NCBI GenBank assembly: GCA_020747045.1
Contig: JAGTJN010000002.1
Span: forward strand, 868,001 to 932,000
Reading direction: 5' to 3'
Source: Phaeosphaeria sp. MPI-PUGE-AT-0046c
Taxonomy: Eukaryota > Ascomycota > Dothideomycetes > Pleosporales > Phaeosphaeriaceae
DNA: 64,000 nucleotides
In this document: piece after piece, positions 9,722 to 21,499 of the stretch
Layout: each line of letters opens with the position of its first letter
Position numbering within the stretch: position 1 is the first letter of the stretch
The notes under the pieces: model-generated
What the model was told of the DNA's origin: nothing
Database searches by the model: none
What the model saw: only the letters and a program-made list of their open reading frames with translations
Made by a program: the position numbers and the translations under genes

Positions 9722-11683
9722 CTAAGCATCCCTCTGTGCCGCACTCAATGACACAGATGACAATGACTCGGTCACATCCAAAAGCTGCGGCTTGGGACTT
9801 GGGGTTGGACGCTTGCCCTTCATCGACACCTTATCCTTCATGTCGCCTCCACCAGGTGAGTCGACTGGCCAGTCGAAGTTCCAGCGCCCATCACCCTGGA
9901 ACGGCTGCTTGTTGACGAACTTTGACACATCGGCTTGACTCCTCAATACCTCTAGGTAGCCTGCAACCTCGCGCAACACATCGCCTTCCATTTGCTCGGG
10001 CGTCGCTTCAAACTCTGGGATCTCGAGCAAATTGTGCGGCTGAGCGCTAGCTTTCAAAGCTGAATCATCGATCAGGACAGTGTTGTGCTGACCAAACCGC
10101 TCGCCCGACGCATACTCTGGATGGTGTTGCTGGATCTGATCCCTACTCCAAATTAACCTCAAGTTCTTGTATACCTGCACGTTTTGGTTGAAGTTGGTGG
10201 CGGACAGCCCAAACGTATCCCTTGCCCACGTAGCCACGAGCTTCGAACGAAGATCCTTGTCAAGAGCCTGCTCGACGAGGGCTTTGACGTTGACAGGCCT
10301 CGCGCTCGACCATACCATAACCTTGAAGTTCTGGAAGAGGTAGCGCAAAAACGGCTTGAGGTATGGACGCGCGATCATCGTCTTGGCGTTCTTGTTGGGG
10401 CGGAAAAGGACTGTGCCGTTCAGATCGAGGATGACCAGAATGTGGCCAGGCTTGCCGATCGCGGTCGGGTCTTCGGCTGCCTGGTTAAGGTACAGATCTG
10501 TAGGCTGTGGTGCGGGCAACATGATCTTCTCGTCTCCGTGTCTGCCTTTCTTCTTTCCGTTCTTGGCCGGCTGGGGAATGCTGTGGGTTTTGTTAATACG
10601 TGAACTGCACATCTGAGTCTTGTTGATGCGGTGGAGGGAGCCGTACTCTTGAAGGTCCTCGCCATTGGCCGCACCTGCGGCCTTGGCTTTGGCCTTGGAC
10701 TTCTTGTTCTTCTTAGAAGATGGAGTAGGCGCCCTGTTAACCGCATTAGTGGCGCGTTTCTTTGCTTGTAGGTCCTCGATCAAGGTAGTGAAGGCATACT
10801 GTAGCTCCTGGTTGGTAGCGCCGTTTGGCCAACTCGCTTGCTGCATGGCTTGGTAATGTGCGGGGTGTTGGAAGCCGTGATGGCGCGGCGGTGGCGGCGG
10901 TGGCGGCTGTTGGTGTTGATGCGGGTGGTGAGGCGCGTGATGCTGCTGGGGGTACATTTGAGGTTGGTTGTATGGCGGCTGGAACTGTGAGTGAGGGCCG
11001 GGATGTCCTTGACCATGTCCAAATCCGTTTCCATGCGCATTCTGATATTGGTTCTGCGCCCACTGGTAATGCATCCGGGCTTGCTCGTTTGCCTGCGCGT
11101 GCTGGCGCACCTCGTACTCATTCACGGGGAAATGATTGGGCGCAAAGAACGGCGGCGGCGGAGGCGGACCCTGCATAGGCGGAGGGAAGCCCATATTCCA
11201 GGGCGCATTTGGATGACCGAACGGAGGCATAGGCGGGGGTATGTGCTCATTGCGGTTGTAGTTCTGGTTCTGGTTCCGGAAGTGAGGCTCGTTGCTCCCA
11301 CCGCCAGGCCTGAAAGGCATAGCCTGGGCGTTCATATTGGCGGCTGGGAAATGGCGGAAGGATATCTGAGGTGAGGCGCTGTCTCGACGACCGATTGCGG
11401 TCTTGTCAAGGTTAGTGTCAGGATTTGCGACTGGGGAGTCGTGGGGAATGTACCGAGCTGACGCGACTGTAGACATGTGGCAGACGGAAGGCGGAGACTG
11501 GTTTGGCCGAGAGAACGGAGTTTGGGGTGAAGTAGTTGGTGAAGTGAGAGGTGGCAGCTTGAAGCATAGGGCTTCTTCTACAGGCGTTGGAAGTTGAAGA
11601 TTTATCGCCTCGTGGCTGTGGCTGACCACGTGCAGCTCGGTGCCTGTAAATCTTGGCTCTAATGTGGTGGCGGCAGCCGGCAT
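9722..11683 (-). CDS. FCP1/NIF-type HAD domain protein (FCP1-homology)
   Basis: Single-exon gene of 653 aa. The first ATG is at 11683; the frame extends upstream to 11770 only through non-ATG codons. Residues 1-300 are disordered and rich in Pro, Gln, His and Asn, with polyproline and His-rich runs. A basic KKNKKSKAKAKA stretch resembles a nuclear localisation signal. The C-terminal third is an FCP1-homology/NLI-interacting-factor domain: ILDLNGT (D420, N422, T424), VMVWSSARP and LIDDS. FCP1-type enzymes dephosphorylate Ser/Thr, classically on the RNA polymerase II tail. The usual DxDxT is DxNGT here, so the second Asp is Asn and activity may be altered. It is divergent from RRP36 across 162 bp. 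Confidence 0.85.
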   Translation of the reverse strand: MPAAATTLEPRFTGTELHVVSHSHEAINLQLPTPVEEALCFKLPPLTSPTTSPQTPFSRPNQSPPSVCHMSTVASARYIPHDSPVANPDTNLDKTAIGRRDSASPQISFRHFPAANMNAQAMPFRPGGGSNEPHFRNQNQNYNRNEHIPPPMPPFGHPNAPWNMGFPPPMQGPPPPPPFFAPNHFPVNEYEVRQHAQANEQARMHYQWAQNQYQNAHGNGFGHGQGHPGPHSQFQPPYNQPQMYPQQHHAPHHPHQHQQPPPPPPPRHHGFQHPAHYQAMQQASWPNGATNQELQYAFTTLIEDLQAKKRATNAVNRAPTPSSKKNKKSKAKAKAAGAANGEDLQEYGSLHRINKTQMCSSRINKTHSIPQPAKNGKKKGRHGDEKIMLPAPQPTDLYLNQAAEDPTAIGKPGHILVILDLNGTVLFRPNKNAKTMIARPYLKPFLRYLFQNFKVMVWSSARPVNVKALVEQALDKDLRSKLVATWARDTFGLSATNFNQNVQVYKNLRLIWSRDQIQQHHPEYASGERFGQHNTVLIDDSALKASAQPHNLLEIPEFEATPEQMEGDVLREVAGYLEVLRSQADVSKFVNKQPFQGDGRWNFDWPVDSPGGGDMKDKVSMKGKRPTPSPKPQLLDVTESLSSVSLSAAQRDA

Positions 11684-11845
11684 GTGGGGCGCGCTTTGGA
11701 ACAAAAAGTTCGAGAACGCAACACCAACCAAACTTCTACGTAGACGAGGTGCCGCATCCAACACAGCCAACGTTGGCCAAACAGTGCGATTTCAGATACG
11801 AACCGTTCCGAATACTGAAAGAGTCGCGCGAGGCCTACTGCAAAC
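11684..11845. promoter_or_regulatory. Compact bidirectional promoter region
   Basis: Only 162 bp separate the ATGs of the divergent FCP1-like gene and RRP36. This interval must carry both 5' UTRs and core promoters. No specific factor site could be assigned. Confidence 0.5.
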
Positions 11846-12996
11846 ATGCCACTCGCCAACAAGCTTGATCGCAAGTTGCGAGCGGCCGAAGAGAGCTCAG
11901 ATGGCGAGGACTACTACGAAGTCACCGACCGCTCGTCATCCGAGTCGGTAATCGATACTGGTGCAGGAGGCGACGTCATGAGTTCTGGAGACGAGGATGA
12001 TGAAGTACAGGACGAGTCAATGGTGAGTTTTGGGCAAGAGCGCGCGATGCAAGTGCAGTTTGCCTAATGTCACCAAGTCAAATGCATCCGACGACAACGA
12101 CGACGCACAAGCCCAGATGAGCAAGATTTCGTTCGGGGCTCTCTCCAAAGCTCAGGATGCTCTATCAAAACAGCAATCAGGCGATCGCAAGCGAAAACGC
12201 GGCGACGACGCCACCACCACGTCACAGGACGACAAGCTCGAGGCGTTGAGAGCGCGGTTACGGCAGATCAAAGCTGAAAAAATGGCAAGCGGCGCAAAGC
12301 CGAGCAAGAAAGCCGAGAGCACCAAAAAGCGCAAAGTCGAGCAGGATGTCGATTCTGAAGATCAAGACGAGGATGATAGCGACGAGGCCGAAACCGACGC
12401 AGCACCCAAGGCGCGATCGAGCAAGCACGCGCCCATGGTGCAGTCAAGCAAGCGCATGGTGTCGCGCAAACGCAAAGTGGTCGATGTCAAGAAACCCGTC
12501 TTCCGCGATCCACGCTTTGACAACATGGGCGGTGCCGCATTAGATGATAATACATTGAACAACCGATACGCATTCCTGAACGACTATCGGGCTTCAGAGA
12601 TTGCTGAGCTGAAGAGCACCATCAGGAAGAGCAAGAACGAGGGCGAGAAAGAGAGGCTTAAGAAGAAGCTTCTATCAATGGAGTCGCAGCAGAAGACACG
12701 CGAGGCCAAGGAGAAGCAGCAAGACGTTGTGCGCGAGCACAAAAACAAGGAGAAGGAGCTGATCAAGCAGGGCAAGCAGCCGTTCTACTTGAAGAAGTGT
12801 ATGTGCCTGGCCACCTGTCGCCAAATGTTCCTGATCGCTGACCTTGTATCTAGCCGAGCAAAAGAAGCTTGCCCTTATCGATCGCTTCCAGAACATGAAG
12901 TCGAAGCAGCGCGACAAGGTCATCGAGCGCCGTCGCAAGAAGGTCACGGCGAAGGAACGCAAGAACATGCCGGAGCGACGGGGAGCAGAGCAGTAG
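11846..12996 (+). CDS. RRP36: rRNA biogenesis protein RRP36
   Basis: Three exons: 11846-12022, 12078-12798 and 12854-12996, all in phase, giving 346 aa. Introns of 55 nt each have GTGAGT and GTATGT donors. The N-terminus is acidic, the middle is Lys-rich with KRK clusters, and the C-terminal half carries the RRP36 signature. Key parts are FRDPRFD, the NRYAFLNDYR segment, the long charged helix with KEKELIKQGKQPFYLKK, and the basic tail with RRRKKVTAKERK. RRP36 is a nucleolar component of the 90S pre-ribosome needed for early pre-rRNA cleavage on the 18S pathway. Exon 3 would be missed by a simple frame call, because the open frame of exon 2 continues into unrelated sequence up to 13082. Confidence 0.92.
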
Positions 12997-13602
12997 CATA
13001 CTTTGTAATTCGAGATACCCATTCAAGCACGCTACAGCCAGTAGCAGACACTGACAGGCGCATTCCAACGTACATTGTGTGAAGCTTGCACCCAACCAGA
13101 TGCTTTACGAGAGGGGTGCACGTCAGCCGCCTCTGCTCTCTCCGTCCGTATCGGTCTCGATTCGACCAAGACCAGTTTGTCAGGCGTTCCCGCATTGTAA
13201 TGAAGACATGGCTTGAAATCGCATTCGGGCTGCAGAATCGCATGCACATTGGTCTGATCGTCGTGATCCTTGAATGGCGGGTAAGCTAGACATGGGTTTG
13301 AGACGGAGACAGGGGGCACATCCAAGAAACGAGCCGTTGCCCACATGTCACCACCGTCAACATCGACGTCATACTGCTTGCATCGTCCCAGCCTCTCCTG
13401 CCTGCTTTTTAGAGTGGCACGGCCACATCGCATTGCTTTGCATTGTGCATCCAACTTCCTCACCACCATTCTCTCGTTGCTGAACAGTCGAACTTAGTCG
13501 GCCGTTACCGTTTCCCGTTGAAACCTACCACACGGCGCGAATCGCCGCTTAGTCTTAATTAGTTCTAACGGTTGCACATCACGCTACCGCATCATCATCG
13601 TC
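12997..13602. other. Intergenic between RRP36 and BTB gene
   Basis: Tandem plus-strand intergenic stretch holding the RRP36 3' end and the promoter of the BTB gene. The short frames here overlap each other in conflicting registers and have no motif. Confidence 0.45.
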
Positions 13603-14634
13603 ATGGCCGGTGCCCTCCCAGAAAAGCAGCTCCATGAGTAAGTGATAACACTCTGCCCATGAGAAATAAACGACTGGAGATAGCTTGGGGACAACAATTT
13701 TGATTCGGCGTATTCACTGACACCCCCCGATAGGCTCCTCTCCCGTTCCATGGTCGACATCTACGTCGGCCCAGAGAATACACACTGGATCCTCCATGAG
13801 AAGCTGCTCTGCCATTACTCTCCATTCTTCCGCCGCATATTCTACGCCAAAGGCTCCAACACCACTTCGTTTGGCCTACCTGACGAAGAAGATGCGCCCT
13901 TCAAGACTTTCGTCGGTTGGCTCTACAGTTCCTCTCTTCCCGTGCCACGCGAAGAAGCCGATCTAGGACTCCTGTTCGATCTCTATTTGATGGCCGAGAA
14001 GTTCCAAATCCCCAACCTAATTTCCGACCTCTTGCAAGTTGCACGCGAATGGTACAAGTACTCTGACAGCTACCCCGGCCTGCGAAGAGTGCAGTACATC
14101 TACGCCAACACCGAAGAAGGCAGCCCAATGCGTCACATGCTCGTGCACGCCGTAGCCCGCTTCATGGTCATCGAAAAGGGTATCCCTGCCCACTGGGACA
14201 AAGCACTCCGAAAGAACGGCCAGCTCGCCGTGGACATCATCAGGGCCATCCAAGATTGGCGACTCGACGAAGAGATTGTTCCTGATGCGCGCGATGAGCC
14301 CGAAGACGCCGAGGATCTCGTCGATGTCGAAGCTGAGACGGAGAAGCTGGATCAAGAAGTAGAGGCTGAGATTGAGGGCGGCCAGGTTGATGCTGATGGA
14401 GAGGGCGAGAGTGAGGAGGTCGATAACGGCGAAGACGACTCCGAAGCTACCGTCGTCGACTCACCTACTACATCGAAGCGCAATGAACCCGCGGCACAAG
14501 CGAAGAAGGCGAGCAAGCCGGCCTCAGACATCAAGGGCAAGGCCAATGACTTGGCCAAGGACTTCAAGCAGTTCAGTCTGCAAGAAGTACCTAATGGTCT
14601 TACGACCGGTGACTACGGTACATTGCGCGCATAA
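13603..14634 (+). CDS. BTB/POZ domain protein
   Basis: Two exons (13603-13637 and 13734-14634; intron 13638-13733 with GTAAGT donor, CACTGAC branch and TAG acceptor) give 311 aa. Residues about 13-95 form a BTB/POZ fold: VDIYVGPENTHWILHEKLL, a conserved CHYSPFFRRIF and then AEKFQIPNLISDLL. After a helical region, the C-terminal 120 residues are highly acidic (Glu/Asp) and end with a short amphipathic segment. Fungal BTB proteins of this size often act as substrate adaptors for cullin-3 ligases, but no second interaction domain is visible and the role is inferred from family only. The start on the small first exon is preferred because it extends the BTB N-terminus in phase. Confidence 0.85.
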
Positions 14635-15351
14635 ACATGTTGCACGACATTCACATAATTTGGCTATAATTTGCATGTAGGACATCTTGCGGGACTCAGG
14701 GTTTCCGTTTGGCGCTTTTCTTTTCCGTTCAACTGTTTGAGTATGGGGATCGAGGTCTACGCGCAGACTGCTGCGTGCACAAAAGAACATGTTCTTTCAA
14801 ATTTTTGTTCTTTCTCTTACCCTGTAATACTTAACATGATTCTACTTAGTGTATACCAAAACTTGCCTTATTCAATCATCGATTCGCCCTTTGTGCTTTG
14901 CTTGTGTTACGATTGGCCTTGCCGGCCATTCTTTTAAATGTCTCTCTGTTTCTTGCCCAATCACGTCATGTCACGTCACTAGTGTATGCTTCCACAAATT
15001 CCGGTGACCTGGTGCTGGGATTGTGTAAGAACATCAACCTGGTGCGTAGAGTCGATGACTATTAGTTACATTATCAAGAACTGCTACCAAATAGAAGGTA
15101 AAGGACCAGAGATCAGTGCAAGAAGAAACACGGAGGTGAAGCATATGCCACACTTCTTCAGTCTTGTTCGTACTACGTCTTCTTTCCTACAGATAATGGT
15201 AGTTTCAATTGTATGATACCTGCCTTCCACCTGTCTTGCTCAAAGACCAGGCTTCTACAGACTTCAGTGTGAGCAATGCGGGACGAACGCGCCTCCCCTC
15301 TAACATATCCTGTCCGGTGCACTAATACACGAGTTGAACCTTGTAGTACAT
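14635..15351. other. Convergent intergenic region
   Basis: The BTB gene (plus) and the F-box gene (minus) converge here, so the stretch should hold two 3' UTRs. No coding frame with support was found. Confidence 0.5.
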
Positions 15352-16982
15352 TCAGATGCTATCCCCTGGAAATCTATCATCCCAGTCCACGATCGGCTCC
15401 GCAAAGGCTACATCTGGACCCTTTCCATCGGTCGCTGTTCGTCGTTGGTAGAAATAATTCGGCCAGATATGCCCTTTTCGATCCGGATATTCCGCTTTCC
15501 GCAATCTTTCTCCAACGGGAGTGAAAGCGAGACCTTGGATGTTGGAGCCGCACTGACCCAAATACTGCATAATACCATCTGCGCGAGCTTGGAACCTGTA
15601 CCGCTCCGTACCTTCCTGAAGATTTCGGAAGAAGTAGCGCAAGAAATCCCCGGGGCGATGGAATGCTTTGCGGTACTCCGGTGGGTTGGTGAGTTTGATG
15701 GTGCGCAATGACTTCATCCCTGCCACAGCCCGCAGTGCTTCCTCAAATCCATTGGGGTTGAAGTCTACACCCACTTGCGCGCCTAAGACGTCGCTCTCGT
15801 TCCCGTCGCTGTCGATTTCGTACAGGTTGAGGCACAGGTACTCGAGCTTTGGGCACGCAATAGCTAGCTTCTGTAGATCGGACGCATCGAAACATCTCTC
15901 CGAGTCTTTGCGATGTATACCGCCATTAACAATGAAGAGATACTTCAGATGTTCGCCATGGTTCGCAATGCCATCCACATCAATCTTGTGGCAATCTTCA
16001 CAGCGCAAATACAGTTTCTGAATGCCACTGAAAGAGGCAAGGAACACGAAGAAACTCACGACGAATTGCTCTGTGGTCTGTCGGGGAAGATTGGTGATGA
16101 ACAATTTCTTGAGGCACGGTTTGCCGTTACCGAACTGTGACGCCATTGCTTCGAAAAGTTCCTCTGCACCCGTGAACGTGTCGAGCGTCAATTCATGTAA
16201 GCTTAGCGTGTCGATGCGACGAAGCATCGTATCCAAAGACTTAGGCAGTCTGACGCTCCCCATAAGGAGTTCCTCCACAACGAATTTGTTCATGCCCTGG
16301 TCGTTCAAATCTGGAGCATCCTCGACTGCTGACACTGATGCTATCTCTTCTGACTTGAAGAGGAAGGCGTCCTCCTGGATATCATAAAGTCCCGCCGAAT
16401 TCGGATAGTGCCTCAACTCTAGGCGCTTGAGGTTGGTGCACACCTCCCAGAACTTTTGAAGTCGAGTGCTTGAGAAGAACTTCGGGTATAGGATCATGGT
16501 TCTTAGATGGGCCCAGGACCCCACGGTCCAGGGGGAGTCGAGTGCACGACTTAGAGAAGCCCCCCCGGATACCTCAAGTACGCTGAGTGTAGGATGCAGC
16601 AACAGCAGTAGATCCATAGTCGACGTCTCGAGCTCGTTGGCGCTTGTGAAACCCCTTAGCTGACCCCGTGGTATGGCTGCGAGGAAATTCGGAAGGTGAT
16701 CGATCTTGCCTGGAGATCGGCGTAGAAGGTTGATGCTCTGGACGTGCTTGACGATGTTGGATGTATGGTGAGTGAGTCCGAGCATATCTCTGTTGCCAGT
16801 CTGTAAAAGTCCGTCTCGATCGTATTCCACAGAAAGGGTAAAGCAACTTCAGCCCAGGCTCTGCTGACCAGTACCAAGGCCTTGCGGTCCTTGAGCGCAG
16901 TGACCATCCGTGTAATAGCGCATCGTAGCTCCGTTGGTAGCGCACTAAGGTGATCGGGCGGCTGGTCCTGCGCTTGTGCCAT
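15352..16982 (-). CDS. F-box-like / leucine-rich protein with apparent frameshift
   Basis: The start at 16982 gives an F-box-like N-terminus (LSALPTELRCAITRMV, then LVLVSRAWAEVALPFLWNTI). Immediately afterwards the frame runs out of homology. The next frame then supplies a continuous 480-residue leucine-rich region (HVQSINLL, LKRLELRHYP, LKKLFITNLP, IQKLYLRCEDC) to the stop at 15352. The shift falls at an A4 run on the plus strand (16805-16808, T4 in the gene). Either the gene carries a one-base indel or the sequence has a homopolymer error. A 47-nt intron with a poor GTTGCT donor would also restore phase but would remove the conserved F-box core. Such proteins usually recruit substrates to SCF ubiquitin ligases. 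It is divergent from glucosidase I. Confidence 0.7.
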
Positions 16983-17622
16983 GATCGAACGTATGGAACC
17001 GTGGGTGTAGTGTAAGGCGCGCAGTCGGGTGTTGATGGCGTGTCGATTTTGACGTGGACATTTGGTGAGTATTTGTGTTGGAAACAGGTGGTGACGCTGC
17101 CAAGCCTGAATGTGTGGCTTCACTTTTACTCTCTTTCACTCACTTTCACTTTCACGCAGCTCTGTAGACGTACTTTGGGCATAACGCGAATCGAAGTCGG
17201 ACGTTGTATGACGACATTCTTAGCATAGCGTAGAATATCAGACAGCCTGAATGGTCTCTTGCAAATTGAGAGAGCTTCCTTGACCAGCCGACATCCTGGG
17301 TGGCGTTCGCCCTGATGGAAGCAAATGTCCAAGTGATGTGCGTTGCGTGGAGGATTGATGTAGTGTCACCCGATGCTGTAAATCTCTGTCACGCAATGTC
17401 AACCACACTGAACTGTTGCTTGAATTTCTGCGTAAGGTCAACGTGATGTGTCTGGAACATGCTCCATGAAGACTGAAGGCTGTTGTTGGTGTTGTTCGTA
17501 TGCCGAGAATTGACCAATCGCAGGCCAGCAACGCCGCGGTGGCAGGTGCGACCGACGGGATGGACACATTTCACCCCGCGACAGTTCCTAGAGCTTAAGC
17601 TTCACGCGTCGAAACTACCACC
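16983..17622. other. Divergent intergenic region (F-box gene / glucosidase I)
   Basis: About 640 bp separating two divergent starts. It contains repeated TTTCACT/CTTTCACTC strings near 17130-17155 and no supported coding frame. It probably holds both promoters. Confidence 0.45.
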
Positions 17623-20159
17623 ATGACGCGTGACACTCGACACAGCCGCCTTGCGACAGGCCTGCTGTGCTTTCTTGCCGTTCAATTGCCTCTCGCAAGT
17701 GCGCAGGTCGCTGACATTGAGAAGGCCACAAATGCCAGCTTACTATGGGGTCCTTACCGTCCCAATCTGTACTTTGGCGTGCGGCCACGCATCCCAAAAA
17801 GCTTGATGGGCGGTTTGATGTGGACACGAGTTGAGGACTATGCCAGCGTGCAAAACTGTAAGTGCTGTTGGAGTTTTATAAGACGAGTAGCTAATCTGGT
17901 CAGCATTCCGACATACTTGTGAACAACACGAGCTGGATGGATATGGCTGGGACGAGTACGATGTGCGCAGCGGCGGCCGTCAGACCATCCACGACCCTGC
18001 CAACCAAATCGACATCACAACCGAGTTCATCAAGTTTCCTGGAGGAGAGCACGGCGGCAGCTGGGGTGCTCGTATAAAGGGCACACCACGGGAAGATGCA
18101 TCACCGAACCTTCGAAGCACCGTCATTTGGTACAACACCCTGGAAGGTCTGGGCGATCTTGAGGTCGATGGTGTCGATCAGGACGAACCCGGTATCCAAG
18201 GTGATGTCTTGCTTAAGGGTCAAACACCCGAGCTTGGTGACTTTGAGATTCAAATCACGGAAGGAAAGGGCGATCACCCACAGACAGGACATCCTAGCTA
18301 TGACGAGAAACCCCTCGATCGCACACTGGTGCACAGCGGGCAGGCCCCGGAGGATGCGCTGTGGCAGGTCAAGGCAATACTCTTCGGTCATATGAAGGGC
18401 CAGGTTGACCAGCTGGTGGCTAAGTACGGCGAGGAGAATCCGCCTCCACCTGCTCAAGTCTACACCATCCAACATCAGCCCAGTCGCGGCAACATCCACA
18501 TGATTCAGAAAGTATTCGAAGGTGCATTCGAGTTCGATGTCATCTTCTCATCTGGCTCTGCACCAACCAAAATCACCTCCCAGGACCTGACGCAGCAGAT
18601 TGAGTCGGTCACATCTGGCTTCTCTACACGTTTTGCCTCCATCTTCAAGCCTCAGACACCGTTCGTGAAGGAGCGCTACGAAGAGTTCTCCAAGTCGCTC
18701 TTTTCCAATCTCATTGGTGGTATTGGCTACTTCTATGGGGACTCCCGCGTCGACCGTTCTTATGATACTGCTTACGAGGAAGACAACGAAGGTTTCTGGG
18801 AAGACGCTGCGGAAGCACGTGGCAGGAACCCGGCAGAGCTAGAGGGCCCGTCAGAGCTCTTCACGTCCATTCCCTCACGACCGTTCTTCCCCCGAGGCTT
18901 CCTCTGGGACGAGGGATTCCATCTGCTGCCTGTCATTGACTGGGACGCTGACCTCACTCTTGACATCATCAAGAGCTGGTTCAAGCTTATGGACGAGGAT
19001 GGCTGGATCGGGCGCGAGCAGATCCTTGGTGCCGAAGCGCGCAGCAAGGTGCCCGAAGAGTTCCAAGTGCAATATCCCCATTACGCCAACCCTCCAACAC
19101 TGTTCATGGTCATCACGTCTTTCCTCGACAAGCTCGACGCCCAGAAGACCGACTCCAGTAACGAGAAATTACTGCATGAGAAGTCGTACTTCATGCAGCT
19201 GGCCAGTCGCGAAGCTGCTCTGCAATATCTCCGCACACTGTACCCCCTGCTCAAGCGCCAGTACTTCTGGTTCCGCAAGACACAAGCTGGCGACATCAAG
19301 AATTACGATCGCGAGGCTTTCTCAACCAAGGAAGGTTACCGCTGGCGTGGACGCACGCCTCAGCATATTCTCACCTCAGGCTTGGATGACTACCCTCGTG
19401 CTCAACCACCGCACCCTGGCGAGCTGCACGTTGACCTCATCAGCTGGATGGGTATGATGACGCGTGCCATTCAGCGTATTGCTGTATACCTCGGCGAAGA
19501 AGAAGACGCGAACGAATTTGCCAAGTACGACAATGCTATTGTGCGCAACATTGATGACCTGCATTGGTCAGACAAGGCGAAGACATACTGCGATGCCACC
19601 ATTGATGACTACGAGGAGCATAAACTCGTCTGCCACAAGGGTTACATCTCGCTCTTCCCCTTCTTGACTGGCTTGGTTGACAAGGACAGCAAGAGATTGG
19701 GTGCGATACTGGATCTGATTGAGGACGAGGAAGAGCTATGGAGTCCGTACGGTCTGAGGAGTCTGAGTAAAAGTGATGAGTTCTACCACACTGCTGAAGA
19801 CTACTGGCGAGGGCCGGTATGGATGCCAATCAACTACCTTGCAGTCTCACAACTTCTTGTAAGTCGCGCACAGCCCTATCATCGCGTCTGAATCAATCTA
19901 CTAATCTACCTGTCAGACCATCGCCCAACAAAAGGGACCTCATCAGGCTCGCGCCAAGAAGATCTATACTGAGCTCCGCAAGAACCTCGTTGAGACCGTG
20001 TACGAGAGCTGGAAGGAGACCGGCTTCGCTTGGGAGCAATACAACCCGGAGACGGGTAAAGGTCAGAGGACGCAACATTTCACGGGCTGGACGAGCTTGG
20101 TCGTCAAGATTATGGCGATGCCGGATCTGAGTGGAGAGCGACTACGTGATGAGCTATAG
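17623..20159 (+). CDS. CWH41: Mannosyl-oligosaccharide glucosidase I (GH63)
   Basis: Three exons (17623-17857, 17904-19858, 19917-20159) give 810 aa, close to yeast Cwh41. Introns of 46 and 58 nt both have GTAAGT donors. The hydrophobic stretch at residues 11-27 (LATGLLCFLAVQLPLASA) is a signal peptide or signal anchor for the ER. The GH63 N-terminal domain (LLWGPYRPNLYFGVRPR, GYGWDEYD) and the (alpha/alpha)6 catalytic domain are complete, with RGFLWDEGFH at about residues 411-418. The Asp of WDEGFH is the expected general acid, and the WEQY segment near the C-terminus carries the other expected carboxylate. The enzyme removes the terminal alpha-1,2-glucose from Glc3Man9GlcNAc2 on new glycoproteins, the first N-glycan trimming step. 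It acts in the ER lumen and affects cell-wall biogenesis. Confidence 0.95.
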
Positions 20160-20426
20160 GTATCACGCTTGAAGAAGGGTTAGCAGTATGTCCTTGGACG
20201 TGGGGCTAGAAGGAGAGATAAAAGTTGAAGATGATGTTGGAGAAGAGAAAGGGCGATCAATCGACAGACTTGCTCGATGCTGTATATATGAACAACTTGT
20301 AACAACAGCAATGATGTGGATCAGAGAGCAACACGCATCACAGCTGGGGATGTTACATTGCAGAAGAGAATGGCATGAAATACAGGCAGTCTCCCATCAT
20401 CTTGCACCAGCACCTCATGTACTCAT

Positions 20427-20924
20427 TTATCCTTCCACGGGTACGGCAAAGACCTCACCAGGAGTGATATCAAAGTCCGCCCTCGCACCTCCATGCGCAA
20501 TCACATGTCCGCCCGTGTACGTATATTTGATGCCATTTCTACCCTTGTCAGCACCACCTTCATCTCGCATCTCCTTACCAACTTACTGTTCAAAGGTGAA
20601 TCGCACCTCAACATCCGCGTTCTCGTCAATACCATGATTGATCTCTTGCGCGAGAACATCGCCAGGCACGTCGACACCAACGACTGAGCAGGACTTGAAG
20701 CCGCCCTGAATACTGGTGCCGAAGCACCCAGTTGCGTCGAAGGAGGGCTCTCCTGATGGGCCGGCGGGCGCTGAGACGGAAAAGCTGTATTGGCATGAGG
20801 AGGCGCCGGTGCACACACTTGTGGCGCCGGTGACGTGCCAGATCCACGTGCCGGATTCAGATGGGATGGCGGCTGCGGAGGCAGTGGCGGTGAGGAGGGC
20901 GAGGAGGGATGTTTTGGACAACAT
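20427..20924 (-). CDS. Small secreted cysteine-containing protein
   Basis: Two exons (20924-20587 and 20538-20427; intron of 48 nt with GTAAGT donor, CTGAC branch and TAG acceptor) give 149 aa. The N-terminus MLSKTSLLALLTATASAAA is a clear signal peptide. The mature part is Gly/Ser-rich with four cysteines (in SVCTGASSC, TGCFG and KSCSV), suggesting two disulfides and a compact beta-rich fold. Exon 2 adds YTYTGGHVIAHGGA and ends GEVFAVPVEG. I do not recognise the family. Secretion, size and cysteines make it a candidate extracellular or host-contact protein, which is inference. A longer non-spliced version stops four codons earlier than the intron-joined form would continue. Confidence 0.8.
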
Positions 20925-21499
20925 GTTGTTTGGCGGGAAGAGTTGGTTGTAGAGTTCTTTGTGTGGGGAGTTGTGTGAATGTGTTCAGCGGTGGCAACTG
21001 TTAATGTCTTCGCACATCGCTGCCTCACATCTCTTTATACTCGTCTGGGAATCAGGCGAACCCTTTCGTCATCGCCATTAAGGTTCCAGTGTGTCGTCAA
21101 AGCCCTTGTCGTGCCATTCCGGGATACGATGATGGCGGCAACTGCATCGTACAGACTTGCAGCATATGCTGCTAAGTCTTGTTTCAATGTAACAGGAGCA
21201 AGTCATGGCAGTCCCAGAATACGGGTCACTGTAGATCAATCCACAACACGGGTATGGCGGCGCCACAACCTTATGTACTACCAATTGCCATATGCAGAAA
21301 TGATCGAGGGCGGCGTGTGCATACGGGCGCTAGAAATAGTGCCAATGCGTATTTCGACACCGCCACGAATTGACGAAGCTTTCTACATCGTCATCTTGTG
21401 TCCGACGAGGCTGCTGGCGTCAGCCTCCGTTCGTAGATGCACGGCCCCCTACACACTAGCGATTCGATAATGCGACAGTGATGACAAAGCTTTGAAGCT
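20925..21499. other. Intergenic, nothing identified
   Basis: Promoter side of the secreted-protein gene and 3' side of SLD7. The overlapping plus-strand frames (20979-21470) have no motif. Confidence 0.45.

Noticed and set aside
10570..10620. Possible short intron in the FCP1-like gene (RINKTQ / RINKTH duplication)
   Set aside because: Candidate GT-AG spans are only 30-40 nt, the frame is open without splicing, and the 40-nt version breaks phase.
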